DNA from: Diaporthe sp. PMI_573
Lineage: Eukaryota > Ascomycota > Sordariomycetes > Diaporthales > Diaporthaceae
Direction: 5' to 3'
DNA: 64,000 nt
Assembly (NCBI GenBank): GCA_021399435.1
Contig: JAJTUP010000128.1
Span: forward strand, 62,001-126,000
Below, piece by piece: positions 45,658 to 56,410 of the stretch. Numbering within the stretch: the stretch's first letter is position 1; the number at the start of each line of letters is the position of its first letter. The notes below the pieces were generated by a model, which saw only the letters and a list, made by a program, of their open reading frames with translations, ran no database searches and was not told the origin of the DNA. A program made the position numbers and the translations under genes.

Positions 45658-46224
45658 CTATGACCGCCTCGAAGCAAGAACTTCCATCAATCTATCTGTC
45701 AGACTCAACTGGACCTCTAGTTCTTCTTGGATATGCTCCGTGTGCTCGCACAATCCACAGCTCTGCCACATTTCAGTCGCCGTGTAGAAGCCAACGTATC
45801 GGTCCCTGGTCTTGAAAGCCAAGGCATCAATCACCTGTGCCTTGAATGACTTGGTTGTTTTTTCGCGTTCCGTAAAGAGAATGCATCCGCGAATAGTTTC
45901 GTCAGGCGCAACCAGAATGACGAATGCTGAGTCGTTCGATACAGGGTGGTAGCGAACTAGATTCTTCTTATTTGCACTTCTCAGGTGAACCTGAATATCT
46001 GTTGGGCCATCTTTCAGCGACTTTGCAGCTGGCTCGGACTTTTTGGCTTCGATATATTCGTTCGCACATTCTCTCATTGAGGTGCATGTGTCACATCTCC
46101 TTTCGGTCGCGGTTTCTTGAGGATTGGGCAAGCGAGTCGTGAGATCAACATCATCGGCGGTGGCAATACTACTTATTCGGGTCGTTCGTTCTCCTGGAAT
46201 CTCTGGAACACTGTGTAATGTCAT
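45658..46224 (-). CDS. Hypothetical protein, 188 aa
   Basis: From the ATG at 46224 (MTLHSVPEIPGERTTRISSI) a clean frame of 188 aa runs to 45658; an in-frame ATG at 46365 would add 47 residues of poorer quality. The protein has an acidic N-terminus, CDTCTSMRECANEYIEAKKS near residue 45-65, a beta-rich middle (SAFVILVAPDETIRGCILFT) and a helical C-terminus (HIQEELEVQLSLTDRLMEVL). Composition and codon use look natural and there is no frameshift. I recognise no domain, so no function is given. Confidence 0.5.
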   Translation of the reverse strand: MTLHSVPEIPGERTTRISSIATADDVDLTTRLPNPQETATERRCDTCTSMRECANEYIEAKKSEPAAKSLKDGPTDIQVHLRSANKKNLVRYHPVSNDSAFVILVAPDETIRGCILFTEREKTTKSFKAQVIDALAFKTRDRYVGFYTATEMWQSCGLCEHTEHIQEELEVQLSLTDRLMEVLASRRS

Positions 46225-46897
46225 GGCGATCTTCTTGCCTGCGCTTCGTTCTCTGTAATGCTCCCTGTTATCTTGCTTATAAGGTCTCGTAAAGATTTGC
46301 GCAGAAAGCAAAGAATGGGCAAAGGAGTGAGATGTGAGATCCGGTGGAAACGAATGTGGAATCAACCATGAAATAGATATGGACCAGTCCCGGGTAGGCT
46401 GTTTCGAAGCCCGTTAGGCAGCCGCTGGGCATTGATCATGCACGCGGCTATTTCAACCAATGGACAGACTATTGGATGACTCACTTTGACACGTGTTCAG
46501 TCGCACGGAAACCACTGGCCCTAAGTCATTGGCTTGCCTTTTGGCGGCTTTGATTTCTCGCCAGCTTCTCTCTTTTTCCTCAAAAGGATGCATTACACAG
46601 TAGATGATAATTGTAGGATAGCCATTAAGTAGCTGAGGTGATCTTCTTAAATTCCTTCCACATAATGCACGCCCTGCGCGTGTAGAGAAAGAAAGAGGAA
46701 GAAGCTCAAGAAGGAGGATAATGAAGGATTCAAGTGGGAACTCATCCAGAAGTTAAAAAATAAATAGATGAAGGGGTCTTTCTAATTAAAAAGAACCGCG
46801 GTTTAATTCTGCATCAGCCAGACAGCGTGCCGAAGCCTGATTAGTTGGGAGGAGGCCGCTTACAGTAAGCCATCTGCTTACAGTTATTGCATCGAAA

Positions 46898-47338
46898 TTA
46901 GGAAGATAGCCTTAGCTCTTTAGCTTTTATCCAGTCTTGCTCTATCTTTCTCAGGGCTTTCTTCTTAGACTTAAACATGCTTAACACATCCATACCCACC
47001 ATGTCGGTCTCTTCTTGTAGTGCCTCCTTCCATACGAGCTTGCTGCAAACCATTTTTCTTATCTCAACGACTTTCGCGACACGTGAGTCTTTCGGACTGC
47101 AGTCGAAGTCATACATAAGAATGTCATGGCTTGAGAGTCGGCGGCTCCTTACTTGTTTACCCAGCAGCTCTGCAATACCGTGCTCGGCAAGAAAGTTTAC
47201 TCCCCATCTTTTATATTTCTGCACAGACATCATGTGAGCTGGGCTTACTCCATGTTTGAGATATCCTATCTCGACGGACATGGTCTTTTTGGTCAATCTA
47301 GGCCAGAGCCAGCGGGCGCACCTTTCTCGGGAGCGCAT
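46898..47338 (-). CDS. Hypothetical ORF, 146 aa (doubtful)
   Basis: The frame starts MRSRERCARWLWPRLTKKTM and has a basic, helical C-terminus (FKSKKKALRKIEQDWIKAKE). DILMYDFDCSPKDSRVAKVV looks globular. No known family. It may be an exon of a longer gene. Confidence 0.3.
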   Translation of the reverse strand: MRSRERCARWLWPRLTKKTMSVEIGYLKHGVSPAHMMSVQKYKRWGVNFLAEHGIAELLGKQVRSRRLSSHDILMYDFDCSPKDSRVAKVVEIRKMVCSKLVWKEALQEETDMVGMDVLSMFKSKKKALRKIEQDWIKAKELRLSS

Positions 47339-48118
47339 CTGAAGAGGTGGAGTTATATGGTAATTATTGGATGGGCTATCCGTACGCGTACGGGACGACG
47401 TTGGGGTGAAAAACAGCTACGCTTACTATTCCTACAGATCTAAGTTTGCTTGCACAAAGCAGGTCCAAAAGACCTGCTTATATGGGCTTTGCACGGCTGA
47501 CTAAGATAGGCTATAGTACATGCTAAATGCTATTCAACAGTTCTAACCACTTTCACGATCTGACAATGCCGATTGCCAAACCTCCTCTATTATTCTAGCC
47601 ACTATTGAACCAACATACTTCGCCTCATTCAGGTCTCTGCGGTCAGGTTATTCTCGTTGACCCAAACCAAGTCATTGTATAACGTATTAGATGGTACAAT
47701 CGCCCTAGCCTGAGCATTTTGTTAGGTGCCCGGCTCTGCTTGCAGCTCCGGTACTTGACTCAACGAGGACATATAGGACAGGGTCTCAAGAGCGGACAGT
47801 TTGTTGATAATGGATGAGATTGAGGAAACCTAAGTGAGGCATGGCAACTCGGTGGCTGGGGCCTAACAGGGACAAATTACGTTCTTCTAGAAACGGAGAA
47901 CATAATCACACAAATGAGATCAAGTCTTGCTGTATTGCGGTGTTTTATTCAGGGCAAGATCTCTAACCATCAAGGCAGCTCCCCTTTCAGTTGAATTAAA
48001 CATTAGCAAGTCGTAAGAACCAGTCAGGTGCCTCCCGACAGACTTGCGTATTGTGATATAAAGTGCTAAAGTGATATTCATATTCATATTCACATATTCG
48101 CAAAAAGTGTGCTAGAAT
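47339..48118. other. Intergenic, no gene seen
   Basis: AT-rich with a short ATTCAT-type microsatellite near 48070-48095. Confidence 0.4.
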
Positions 48119-48305
48119 ATCACCCTAGCACTTTAGCACGATTGGTAGCACTATAGCACTTTAGCACGATTGATATCACTATAGCACTCTAGCACGATTG
48201 ATATCACTATGGCACTCTAGCACGATTGATATCACTATGGCACTCTAGCACGATTGATATCACTATAGCACTTTAGAACAATTGGTATCACTATAGTACT
48301 TTACC
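48119..48305. repeat. 28-bp minisatellite, about 6.5 copies
   Basis: A 28-bp unit containing AGCACGATTG-TATCACTAT repeats with small changes. The AGCACGATT core starts at 48135, 48163, 48191, 48219 and 48247, and a diverged unit follows at 48275. It lies immediately beyond the 3' end of the hAT remnant. Confidence 0.85.
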
Positions 48306-48330
48306 ACCTATGCTGTCAGACATCCGAAAA

Positions 48331-49190
48331 TCAATCAAAATTAACATCGGAGTCTTTATCGCCGCCACTATCAAAACCCGTATCAGTAATTACACCTATA
48401 CCACCATGAACAGTCTTCTGGATATGGCCTTTACGCAGCCAGTTACCTATACATTTAACCTTCTCAAGATTCTCGCAAGTCATTCGTTCTCTATCCCAGG
48501 AGAGAGTACGTCGACCACCAGAGAAAGCAGATTCCGGATCAGCTGATTCAGGCGCGATTGAGAGGATATCAATAGCCATTCGACTTAGCTGAGGATAAGT
48601 CTTCCGCTGATCCTTATGACACCACCATTGAAGTGGTGATCCACTTATTTTGATGGGTGTTGCCTTGATAAAGTCTTCAAGATCGTCCATACAATCGCCC
48701 AGATCCTCGGTGACTTCCAACTCTTCAAGTAAAGCGTCCCACTCGTTCGGCTGCCGCTTTTGCGAAGCACATACCTCATCAACCGACTCTGCAGGTCCAG
48801 TCTCAGGCTGAGTTTTGTACTCTTCTTCCCAAATTGTACGGACACCAGCAATGGCGTTCTCGTGCCATGACTCTGGCCAGTGGCGCTCAATGTACCTGAT
48901 TCGCTTTGAAGGATCAAGAAGGAGGGCGGCAGCGTAAACAGGCGCATCTTCGGTCATCGTATAATACTTGTCGAGAATGAACCAGCCCATCTCAATTGAA
49001 TGAAGGATACGGCGATCAAGCGTCTCTGGCTTCGAGTAATGTTCCTAGATTGGATAATTAGCCAAGTTAGGGTTTAGAGTCTATCAAGAGACAGCAAACC
49101 TTGTGTTCTTTTCATAGTGGCGTAATAAACCATCCATAATTGTCAATATTTGCGACAATGTAGAATTCTTACCCTCGAAGCTGCCACAGA
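48331..49190 (-). pseudogene. hAT transposase, C-terminal part only
   Basis: A 219-codon frame (48990-48331) carries the hAT C-terminal region: MGWFILDKYYTMTEDAPVYA, LLLDPSKRIRYIERHWPE, and the dimerisation domain QLSRMAIDILSIAPESADPE followed by AFSGGRRTLSWDRERM. Upstream an acceptor (ATCTAG) near 49044 and the exon piece STLSQILTIMDGLLRHYEKN at about 49170-49105 extend it. Beyond 49190 a stop and unrelated sequence follow, so the BED finger and catalytic core are missing. It is a different hAT family from the 27.2-kb element. Confidence 0.75.
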
Positions 49191-49290
49191 TTCCTCTCTA
49201 TTGCAAGGCAAGGGCGAAGGCGAGAAGACACGCTCGTGGCTTGGGTCGCCGTAGAAGGAGTACAATTCAGAGGGAGATGAGTGTAAAACA

Positions 49291-49863
49291 TCATGCAATA
49301 TATGAGGCTTCTGTACTATATTGGTGGCCAGACGCTGTCACGGGCATATTATGTACACCAATGCATTTGTCATTATGTGTCTTCTTAAGGCTCTTGCATA
49401 CTCTTATCACCACCTTCCGAAGCTCGATAGCATCCCCGGCCTCAGTCTGCTCGATCGCCTCGCAGTATACTCTTGCCCTGAATGCATCGCCGAACTCGTC
49501 CCTCTCGTTAACTTCCATGGGTGCATCGTCTAGACTGCTCGGGAAATAAGGATAGCACTTCTCCATGTTCGCTTCATGTGTCTCAGTGAGCATAACAATT
49601 ACTGCAGGGCTTTTTAGTTGCTCAACCACCATGCGCCACATATGGTCCATCGTTGTTTGTTTTGGCCCTTGCATTGCAATGTAGTGATCCGGTGCACCCA
49701 CACGGCCAGAATGCTCACCTATCATAGCTTCGTTACCGCCAGGTATTTGTGTCTGTAGTCGAGATGCTTGATGCAGTGTTCTAGAGGTTAGGGTAAGAGG
49801 CGAGCGTTTTATCCGCCACAAGATGATAAATTGAGGGGTATTGACGGCAGGAAAACAAAACAA
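49291..49863 (-). pseudogene. Protein tyrosine phosphatase, N-terminal half only
   Basis: The frame contains APDHYIAMQGPKQTTMDHMW, PAVIVMLTETHEANMEKCYP and YFPSSL. These are the YIATQGP and VMLTE...KC..YFP motifs of classical tyrosine phosphatases (fungal Pyp1/Ptp type). After ELRKVVIR the match ends at a GTATGC that looks like an intron donor. The catalytic HCSAGVGRTG loop and WPD loop are absent, and the hAT fragment begins about 100 bp away. The gene is therefore broken and cannot act as a phosphatase. The first 50 residues are weak and may be intronic read-through. Confidence 0.7.
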
Positions 49864-50439
49864 ATTGCTGGAAGTACATTACTGTACCAAATTATTATTT
49901 AATCGTGAGCTTGCTGCGGGGGAACCTCCAGCAGTGCTTGGTGTTAAACATCGGTGGATGAGAATGGTCCCGAGCCACTGTCCAATCCACTGTTGTTACC
50001 GCAATATAGACATCCTTAAGTTATATGTATTGTCACAATTTGGAGAACCTCTTGCCCTTTCATCAGTGGGTCGCCGTCCGTGGCAGAGTAGCGTGTCTCG
50101 GCGGGCGACCTGCCCTCCCTGCGTATCAAATGCGTCGACCATAATCCTGAGTCTCCGGAGCTGCTCAGCCTTAACACCACCGCTCATGAGGCTCCCTCCA
50201 CTGGACTCCAAGAAGCTCAAAGATCCTTCTCTCACTCTTGCCTTCAACCAGCTCCCCCTCAGACTGCGTGCATGACCACCATTGTTGGGCCCTGGTTCAG
50301 GCGATGCAGACGGCATCTTCGCTCTCCACCGCTTCCTCGTCGTTGGACGCAATAAGGGCTGCTCATCAATAGCATGGACCCATGCAGCCTTGTCCACAAG
50401 CTTGACCACCTCGGTATAGTGTTGAATATGCCCAGGGAA
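49864..50439. other. Unassigned stretch
   Basis: Open frames on both strands without recognisable domains. Confidence 0.3.
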
Positions 50440-50676
50440 GATGCCGTCAGGGCTTACAGTACCTGGCAGCAGTCCCAAGTGAGCACCACCGAGCAGAAAG
50501 AGCACTATAACATGCTCCAGGAACTGACCTTGGCGCACTATTATAACTTAGATATATTGGCAGCCAATCAGGAACAGATATATCAGTTCTATATACGGCA
50601 TGGGATACCCGCAGGCGTTGCCTGGCGTTATGTCTGCGATATTAAGTCGTTTTTGACACAGCGAGAGATGAGATAA
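50440..50676 (+). pseudogene. Remnant of a repeat-associated fungal helical domain
   Basis: About 75 codons (AYSTWQQSQVSTTEQKEHYN, then IYQFYIRHGIPAGVAWRYV) resemble a helical tail common in uncharacterised fungal proteins (pattern YCxWQ...LEQIxxDQDPxFFxxxGVxxGxARRF). The function is unknown. No start or upstream domain can be tied to it. Confidence 0.3.
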
Positions 50677-51082
50677 AGTATGTAAGACGAAGGCGTAATG
50701 ACTTCAATTGAATCCTCACCTAAGGCTCAACCTTAATCTGTGTCATTCTGAAGTGCCCCCTAGCTATCTTCTTATCCTCTCCCACAATCCTGACCTGTAT
50801 GTCGTCTTCTCGGGGGTGGATGGAGAATCATGTGAACAGAACACCAGAATACGTGCCAAGACAGTATCAAGACAGACGAGAGAGAAGGTGATACTGTATG
50901 CGTTGAAGGACTGGACATGGTGGCTGATTGTGTTACCTAAATGGCAGAGCAACAGTCTCCAACCGTCTCTCGATTTCAACATTACCCTTTCGGGTCAGAA
51001 CGCCGACCATCGCTGTACAACATAGTAAGCCACTGCATGTGCCGATCCCTATTCGCATAAACGCGTATCCCTGTCTACCAAT

Positions 51083-51670
51083 ATGGCGAAATGCCCTGGC
51101 CAGTCGAACCCCCGAAAAGAGTGTCGCGTCAGTGACTCATTCGTTCGGACTTGTATGTTTAAAGCGGGAAAGCGTTGCTCGCAGTGGAAGCTGGAACAGG
51201 CCGAGACGTGTCTCTTCGGGAGCCCGGCTTTGGTCCACCAATAGCGAAGAGGAGTGTGAAGGAAGGCAGGTAAGAGTTCGCGACCACTTTTGCAGCTGCC
51301 CTGCCGCCGGTCGAAGAAGACGAGGAGCCTGCACCACGACCACTGTGCAGTGATTGTCTTAATTTTGTTTCCGTTGCTTGGAATGAGGTTCCTCACCTGG
51401 ATGAACTGCTTGAGCCTAATGACGACCCTCCTCCTCTCCCACCTGAACCGCCGCCGCCCCTACGCTTGTATATGTCAGCTCAAAGAAGTTCGTTAAAATC
51501 ATTCTGCCGGCTTCCTATGGTCGTGCCAAGTAATGATGTCAAGTTTGTCGTTTGGGCAGCGATAAGAGCAGTGATGGCTGGTTGGCAGGCAGTGCCAATT
51601 ACCACGATTTCGATGAACTCTATTGCTCAATCGCTCAATCAAGCACGTCGTTTAACTTTACACCACTAGT
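51083..51670 (+). other. Possible spliced gene, unrecognised
   Basis: A frame from ATG 51083 (MAKCPGQSNPRKECRVSDSF) and a second open block starting near 51289 (ALPPVEEDEEPAPRPLCSDC, then VPHLDELLEP and a proline run) look coding. I could not find a join that I trust. The first has four spaced cysteines. No family is recognised. Confidence 0.25.
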
Positions 51671-52128
51671 CTTTTAGGTATTCGATAATGAGATGAACAT
51701 TTCAAGAGAGACAGGTTCATATTGGCATCGCGCCTTTCTAAGAGAAGCTGATACCTACGATGGTGCAGCTCGTGAATGCCGTGCAGAAGAGCCTGTTCAG
51801 CTGAACAACCCCACCAATGCCGTACCTACTTACAGCTGCGTGCCAGCAGGCGCCAGCTGGAAGCTTTTGCACTGCCCGTCTAGGACTTTTCAGCTGATAC
51901 TTAACACCATCCAGGAAACATCCTTCAACTAATAATTTTCATTATCCAACCTCATCACTCCATTTTATATCCTATACCATTTTTACATCCCCTTGACGGA
52001 CATTTTCGACCGTACGACACATCAAAGGTCTCGGCAATCTAGCGTCTCCATCGGACCCGCCGTTCGCGTCTTCCCAGCTGTCGTTTCCTCGCCGAAAACC
52101 TCCAAGCTGTCCGTCTCACCACGTCGCG

Positions 52129-52802
52129 ATGGATGCTCCCGAACCGTCTCAGACCACCTTTACCTCAGTGTCGACACAGACATCAGACATACAGAGGAAA
52201 TACCAGGTGTTGTTGGACAAGTCAACTCCGTTTGTCACGTGCAGATGGATCGGAACGGCTGTCTTGCTGTGCTTCTTCTTTGCGCGCATCCTGCACGCAC
52301 AGGGTTGGTACATGGGTTCGTTCACTTCTATTAATCTCCCATATGTTTTCTACTGACAACATAATAGTGGCCTACGTACTTGGAATTTACCTACTGACCC
52401 TCTTCGGCTACTTTCTGCAACCGAAGGTTGACCCTTTAAATGAGGCTATCGAGAATCAGATGGAAGAAGGCACTGCTGGGTCCTTGCCGATAAAGCAGAA
52501 CGAAGAATTTAAACCCTTTGTTAGACGTTTGCCAGAGTTTAAGTTCTGGCACTCTGCCACTCGCGCTATCCTCATAAGCTTTGTCTGCATTTGGTTTAAC
52601 ATCTTCGACCTTCCGGTGCTCTGGCCCTTGTTACTTACATATTGGCTCGTCCTTTTCTTCCTAATCAGTAAGTTGACCTTTCGTGCTGGTCCGGAAAGTG
52701 TACTAACAAAGCTCAGTGCGCGGGGAAATTCAACACATGATCAAGTATAAATACGTGCCCTTTACAATTGGCAAAGTACGATACAATACGAACGCCAAGT
52801 AA
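52129..52802 (+). CDS. RER1: Rer1, Golgi-to-ER retrieval receptor
   Basis: Three exons (52129-52315, 52368-52667, 52717-52802; introns 52 and 49 nt) give 190 aa that follow the Rer1 family from end to end. Landmarks are KYQVLLDKSTPFVTCRWIGT, AQGWY/VAYVLGIYLL across the first intron, KQNEEFKPFVRRLPEFKFWH, and the conserved end IQHMIKYKYVPFTIGKVRY. Rer1 is a four-pass membrane protein of the early Golgi that binds polar residues in transmembrane segments and returns ER proteins and unassembled subunits in COPI vesicles. All splice sites are canonical and length matches the family (about 190 aa). The gene appears intact, marking a conserved island between mobile-element debris. Confidence 0.95.
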
Positions 52803-53621
52803 GGCCACCGTATCTTGATACAAGCATTAGGTTTGATGTGGTCCGGAAATTGCGAGCAGCGGAAAACATTTACTTTTTGGTTGGTTACTATGTGTTTACC
52901 AGTTGTTTGGGGAAGGGCTCGACAAACTCATTGGCGAGCCAGGCGAGCTGGATCGCGGAGCCTCACACACAGGGGTCACCAGCACAGGTCGAGGGGAAGA
53001 TGCGGGTAAAGGGACACACAATGATCTCAAGAACGGCGCGCAATGCCACAATGAGCGTGCTATATCTTTACAGCCGACGTACTAAAGCTTTCATACAATT
53101 AATCAAATTTGACAAGACGCGTCATTTATCGATAATACAAACAAGCCATCCTCGCTACGTGCTTTGCAGACTTAGAATGATAATATTACTATATTAAGGT
53201 ATGACTAGTTTGCAAGTTTTCGCCGCCGTAGTTAGTGCGCACTTATAGTTCACAACCCGCGAACGTTTTCTGAAGCCACTACAACAACTAGTTGCGCGGC
53301 AGGCCGTACAGCGTTGCAGGAGGGACATACTACGCCTCTAGCCCTCGACACCTATGTCGCCTATGCCGGCGCGGATCCGCCAGCTGGTCTGGACGACGCT
53401 TAAGACGAAGACAGATTTGCAGCCGACCGCCGTGGCTGAATGGTTGTAACTTCTTCTGCCGGGCAAGGTTAGCCTTGTGCAGCTTGACGCCGATAAGCTC
53501 TTCTGGATCCTGCATCTGTGGTTTGAGTGGGATGATATTGTTTTGACAAGCCGTTGTTGGTCGGCGGGTGGTTGAAGTTGGTGGGCAGAGGAGGGGTTTG
53601 CAGGGCATGTGGGCGAGGCGA
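52803..53621. other. 3' UTR of RER1 and unassigned sequence
   Basis: No further gene is supported; minus-strand frames at 53330-53631 are low-complexity. Confidence 0.35.
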
Positions 53622-53745
53622 CAAAAAGCACTAGGTTGGGTGGTGAAGGGTGGAATGGGAGGCTCTGATTGGTTGTAGCGGCTTAGTCAGCTTATAGGGT
53701 GTGCAGCCTCCGAAATAGGGGTGTGCGAATCTCTGTTTTCATTTT
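53622..53745 (+). repeat. Dispersed repeat, copy B
   Basis: Partner of 13664-13765, with the same blocks in the same order and a short insertion between GCTTAGTCA and GTGCGAATCTC. Confidence 0.55.
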
Positions 53746-53913
53746 AATTAGTACATAGCGCCTCTTTCGCAGTATCTCGATCCCTTCAATAAACTGACCA
53801 GTTGTGACCGAGTGGAACGAATTCTCGTTATCAACACGCTGTTCTTTGACATGCTCCATCTGTTCGAAGTTGTCGTATGCAGTGACAGCGGTTGGCTGTA
53901 GGGATGGGCACGT

Positions 53914-53937
53914 GTTTAATACACATGTGTATTAAAC
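53914..53937. repeat. 24-bp perfect palindrome
   Basis: GTTTAATACACA followed by its exact reverse complement, centred between 53925 and 53926. It is preceded by TAGGGATGGGCA (53899-53910), which is reminiscent of hAT terminal repeats. No matching right end was found. Confidence 0.8.
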
Positions 53938-55382
53938 TGCTTTTGCCATTCTTTAGAATGGTTCAAGGTCCCGTAATTCTTCGAAAACTCCAAAACTCCG
54001 GAACTAGGAATTTGCACTAAAAAAAATAAAATATTCCTTGGGCTATGAGAACAGTACCGAAAAATAGCCTGAATTCTTGCGGTTTTAATGGTTATATTCA
54101 CCTCTTATCCGAACCCTTATTGGCTGAGAAACAAAGGATATAAGTTCTGAATATCAATCTTTATGCCCCTTTATAGGCGCGCAGGGGCGACACTTTTAAT
54201 TCAAGCCAGAACTTCCCATTTCAGAGCCTCTGATTGGCCGAAATTGCTTCCTCCAATTCCCCGCATGGGCTGACTATGCAGTCCCTTATGCCCCTGCCCG
54301 CAGGGCCTGGTCGATGCTCTGCCGGGCCGGTTGCCAGAAGTGGATTGGCTGACAGAAGGGGAAAGATCGTCGCTTGATGTGCCTGCCGCGAGAGTTCCCT
54401 GGCAACGAACCTCGGCGATGTAGTCCAACGGCGTGGTTCGGGGCGCTGTGATGACAATTGTCACGATCCTAGCTTACAAATGCGGATAAAGAAACCTCTC
54501 TGGACGCTCTGAGCGCCCCTTCTTTGGGTGCGCGAAGGCTCCCAGTGCGTTTCCTGCTTGGATCGTCTTGTTTCCAGTTCCTTTCTTTTCTCTAGGTGGT
54601 CCAACCGGGAGAGCATGTCCTCCGCGGAGCAGACGACGAGACGGAGACATTCGGTCAGGCGGCATGGTATGTGGCCGGATGGAGATTCCGGGGTCTAGCC
54701 GGAAGGACCATGTGCGGGCCAGATGATGGATGATTATACTTGTACAGGAACATGTCTCATGCTATTAGACGATGAGGTAAAGACAATTCCAGAGACAACA
54801 CACGAGCCTACTTCTAGGTAGTGGGACTAGGGTAACAGCATATCCATTAGCGCGCAAGTGCCTGACGCGTGGTCACGTCAACCGGGTGGCTGCAACAGAA
54901 CCCGTTCAACAAAGGCTCATAGTCCATATCCATTGCGGATCCTAGACAATACTGAAACAGCTGGATTCATAAGCCAGGGGCTCGGCAAGCTAGAGGAACA
55001 CCCGGGAAGACGTCCAGACCAGCCACTAAGCAACACTGAATGCATCTTACGTTTTCTCGTTTTATAGGTTTCGGTCAATCTAGTAATCATGCCCTCTAGT
55101 TGCATACCCTTTCTTATCGTTAAGGAGTTCTGAATTAATTCTACCTAGTAAACGCCTCGTTCTTGTTCCTTTGATAGGATTCGCGTTACAAATACGACCT
55201 GGGTTTCGTGTGTACAAGGTCTTGATTGGGTGATTGCTGTTCACGCTCATTTTAGGGTTACTTCGTTTGTTCTTAGGTAAGCTGTCGCTTTCGGTGTTTC
55301 AATGAACGAGTTGGGGTTTCGTCACGACTTAAGGACCCAACTCTATTTTCTCCAAAACATCACACAACTTCATCCGCTCGGA
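53938..55382. other. Unassigned stretch; left flank of Helitron 3
   Basis: No supported gene. From about 55255 the sequence resembles the region upstream of the Helitron 2 DUF3716-like gene (about 21215 onward), for example GTAAGCTG and a TATTTTCTCC block. The left end of the shared element therefore lies near 55230-55255. Confidence 0.4.
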
Positions 55383-56054
55383 ATGTCTATCTCAACCATC
55401 GAGGACTCAGATCCGGGTGATCAGTGTATAGTATTACTGTTCCTATCTACGTGTTGTATCGTTATTGACGTTTCTTAGCCACAGGTGACTTCGCACGAGA
55501 GATACTTCCTGATATCCCTTCCTTCCCCGACTCCAAGACAATCGAAGCATTATTACCGTTGCCAGCGCTTCGGTTTCCCCGCCTCAATCCTGCGTCGGCG
55601 GCGCGTCTGCTCTTTGGTCGCATTCAGAATATCGTCGCTTGTTTAATACAGATTTCTGGAGAGGAGGCAAGAGAGCCTTGCGGGCGATGTAAGAATCGGA
55701 AGGGTTTATGGTCACTCTGCGTGGTTAGTTCGGTGCCCATCGTGCGGGCTGCAACTCGTGGGGCGTGTGCGAATTGCTACTATAACGGTAAAGGTCGCGG
55801 ATGTGAACTGCGTATGTTACGGCTCATGGTCATTATACGGTAGCATTACTGACTTGTTGGTCTTAGATGATTTAATGAAGGATGCCCAACAGGAGCGGGC
55901 AGAAGTTCGAAAGGAGCTATCTATGCCAAACCCTCATGAAGCTTTGCATAATTTGGCTCTAGGTCTAGATGGGTTGCAGAAATGGTTTGAGTGGTTTGAC
56001 GATGTGGTGGCTCCACACCTGTCTGAAGTTGGCGATGCGAGGGTCTCGCCATAG
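55383..56054 (+). CDS. DUF3716-like cysteine-motif protein, Helitron 3 companion
   Basis: Three exons (55383-55416, 55485-55811, 55867-56054) join in phase to give 182 aa. It starts MSISTIEDSDPGDFAREILP, carries the DUF3716-type block (ACLIQISGEEAREPCGRCK, GLWSLCVVSSVPIVRAATR, GACANCYYN, GCEL) and ends in an acidic segment with LQKWFEWFDDVVAPHLSE. Exon 1 has the same 34-nt length as the Helitron 1 copy and exon 2 the same 327 nt as the Helitron 2 copy. It is intact and converges with RepHel. Because the gene stays open next to a RepHel with frameshifts, it may be under selection of its own. The family function is unknown; zinc binding is inferred from cysteine spacing. Confidence 0.75.
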
Positions 56055-56295
56055 GAGTTTTAAGGTACATGTTTGCATTTATTTGCTGGGCATTTCAGTT
56101 TTCTTGCATTCCCTGATGTGTATTGAGTATTCTCAGGCGTCGTTTCAGTGGTTTCATCAAGGTATGACTTTCATACTACGTACATAGACATGTAGGTGTA
56201 TTGTGTGGGAGGTTGGGTTATTGATGGTGTTGTTGACTAACATTTTGCATTTAGTGGTTGTTTGATATTGGATTGTTTCACATTATCGGATGAGG
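56055..56295. other. Gap between convergent Helitron 3 genes
   Basis: No gene; likely 3' UTR sequence. Confidence 0.4.
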
Positions 56296-56316
56296 AGCGG
56301 TCCGCGGCGGACCGCT
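56296..56316. repeat. GC-rich perfect hairpin, Helitron 3
   Basis: Ten-bp arms AGCGGTCCGC and GCGGACCGCT around one G, followed by TTTTT. The inner 19 nt are identical to 22142-22160 in Helitron 2. Confidence 0.8.
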
Positions 56317-56410
56317 TTTTGTATCCTTCTTAGGAGTATGGTTTTCGGAAGCACTCATGCATCGCGGATACTATGAATCAGGGTAATCCGTTGCTTCATC
56401 GTATTTTATA

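Noticed and set aside
52838..53197. A 119-codon frame downstream of RER1
   Set aside because: It has no domain, overlaps the expected 3' UTR and shows no splice structure.
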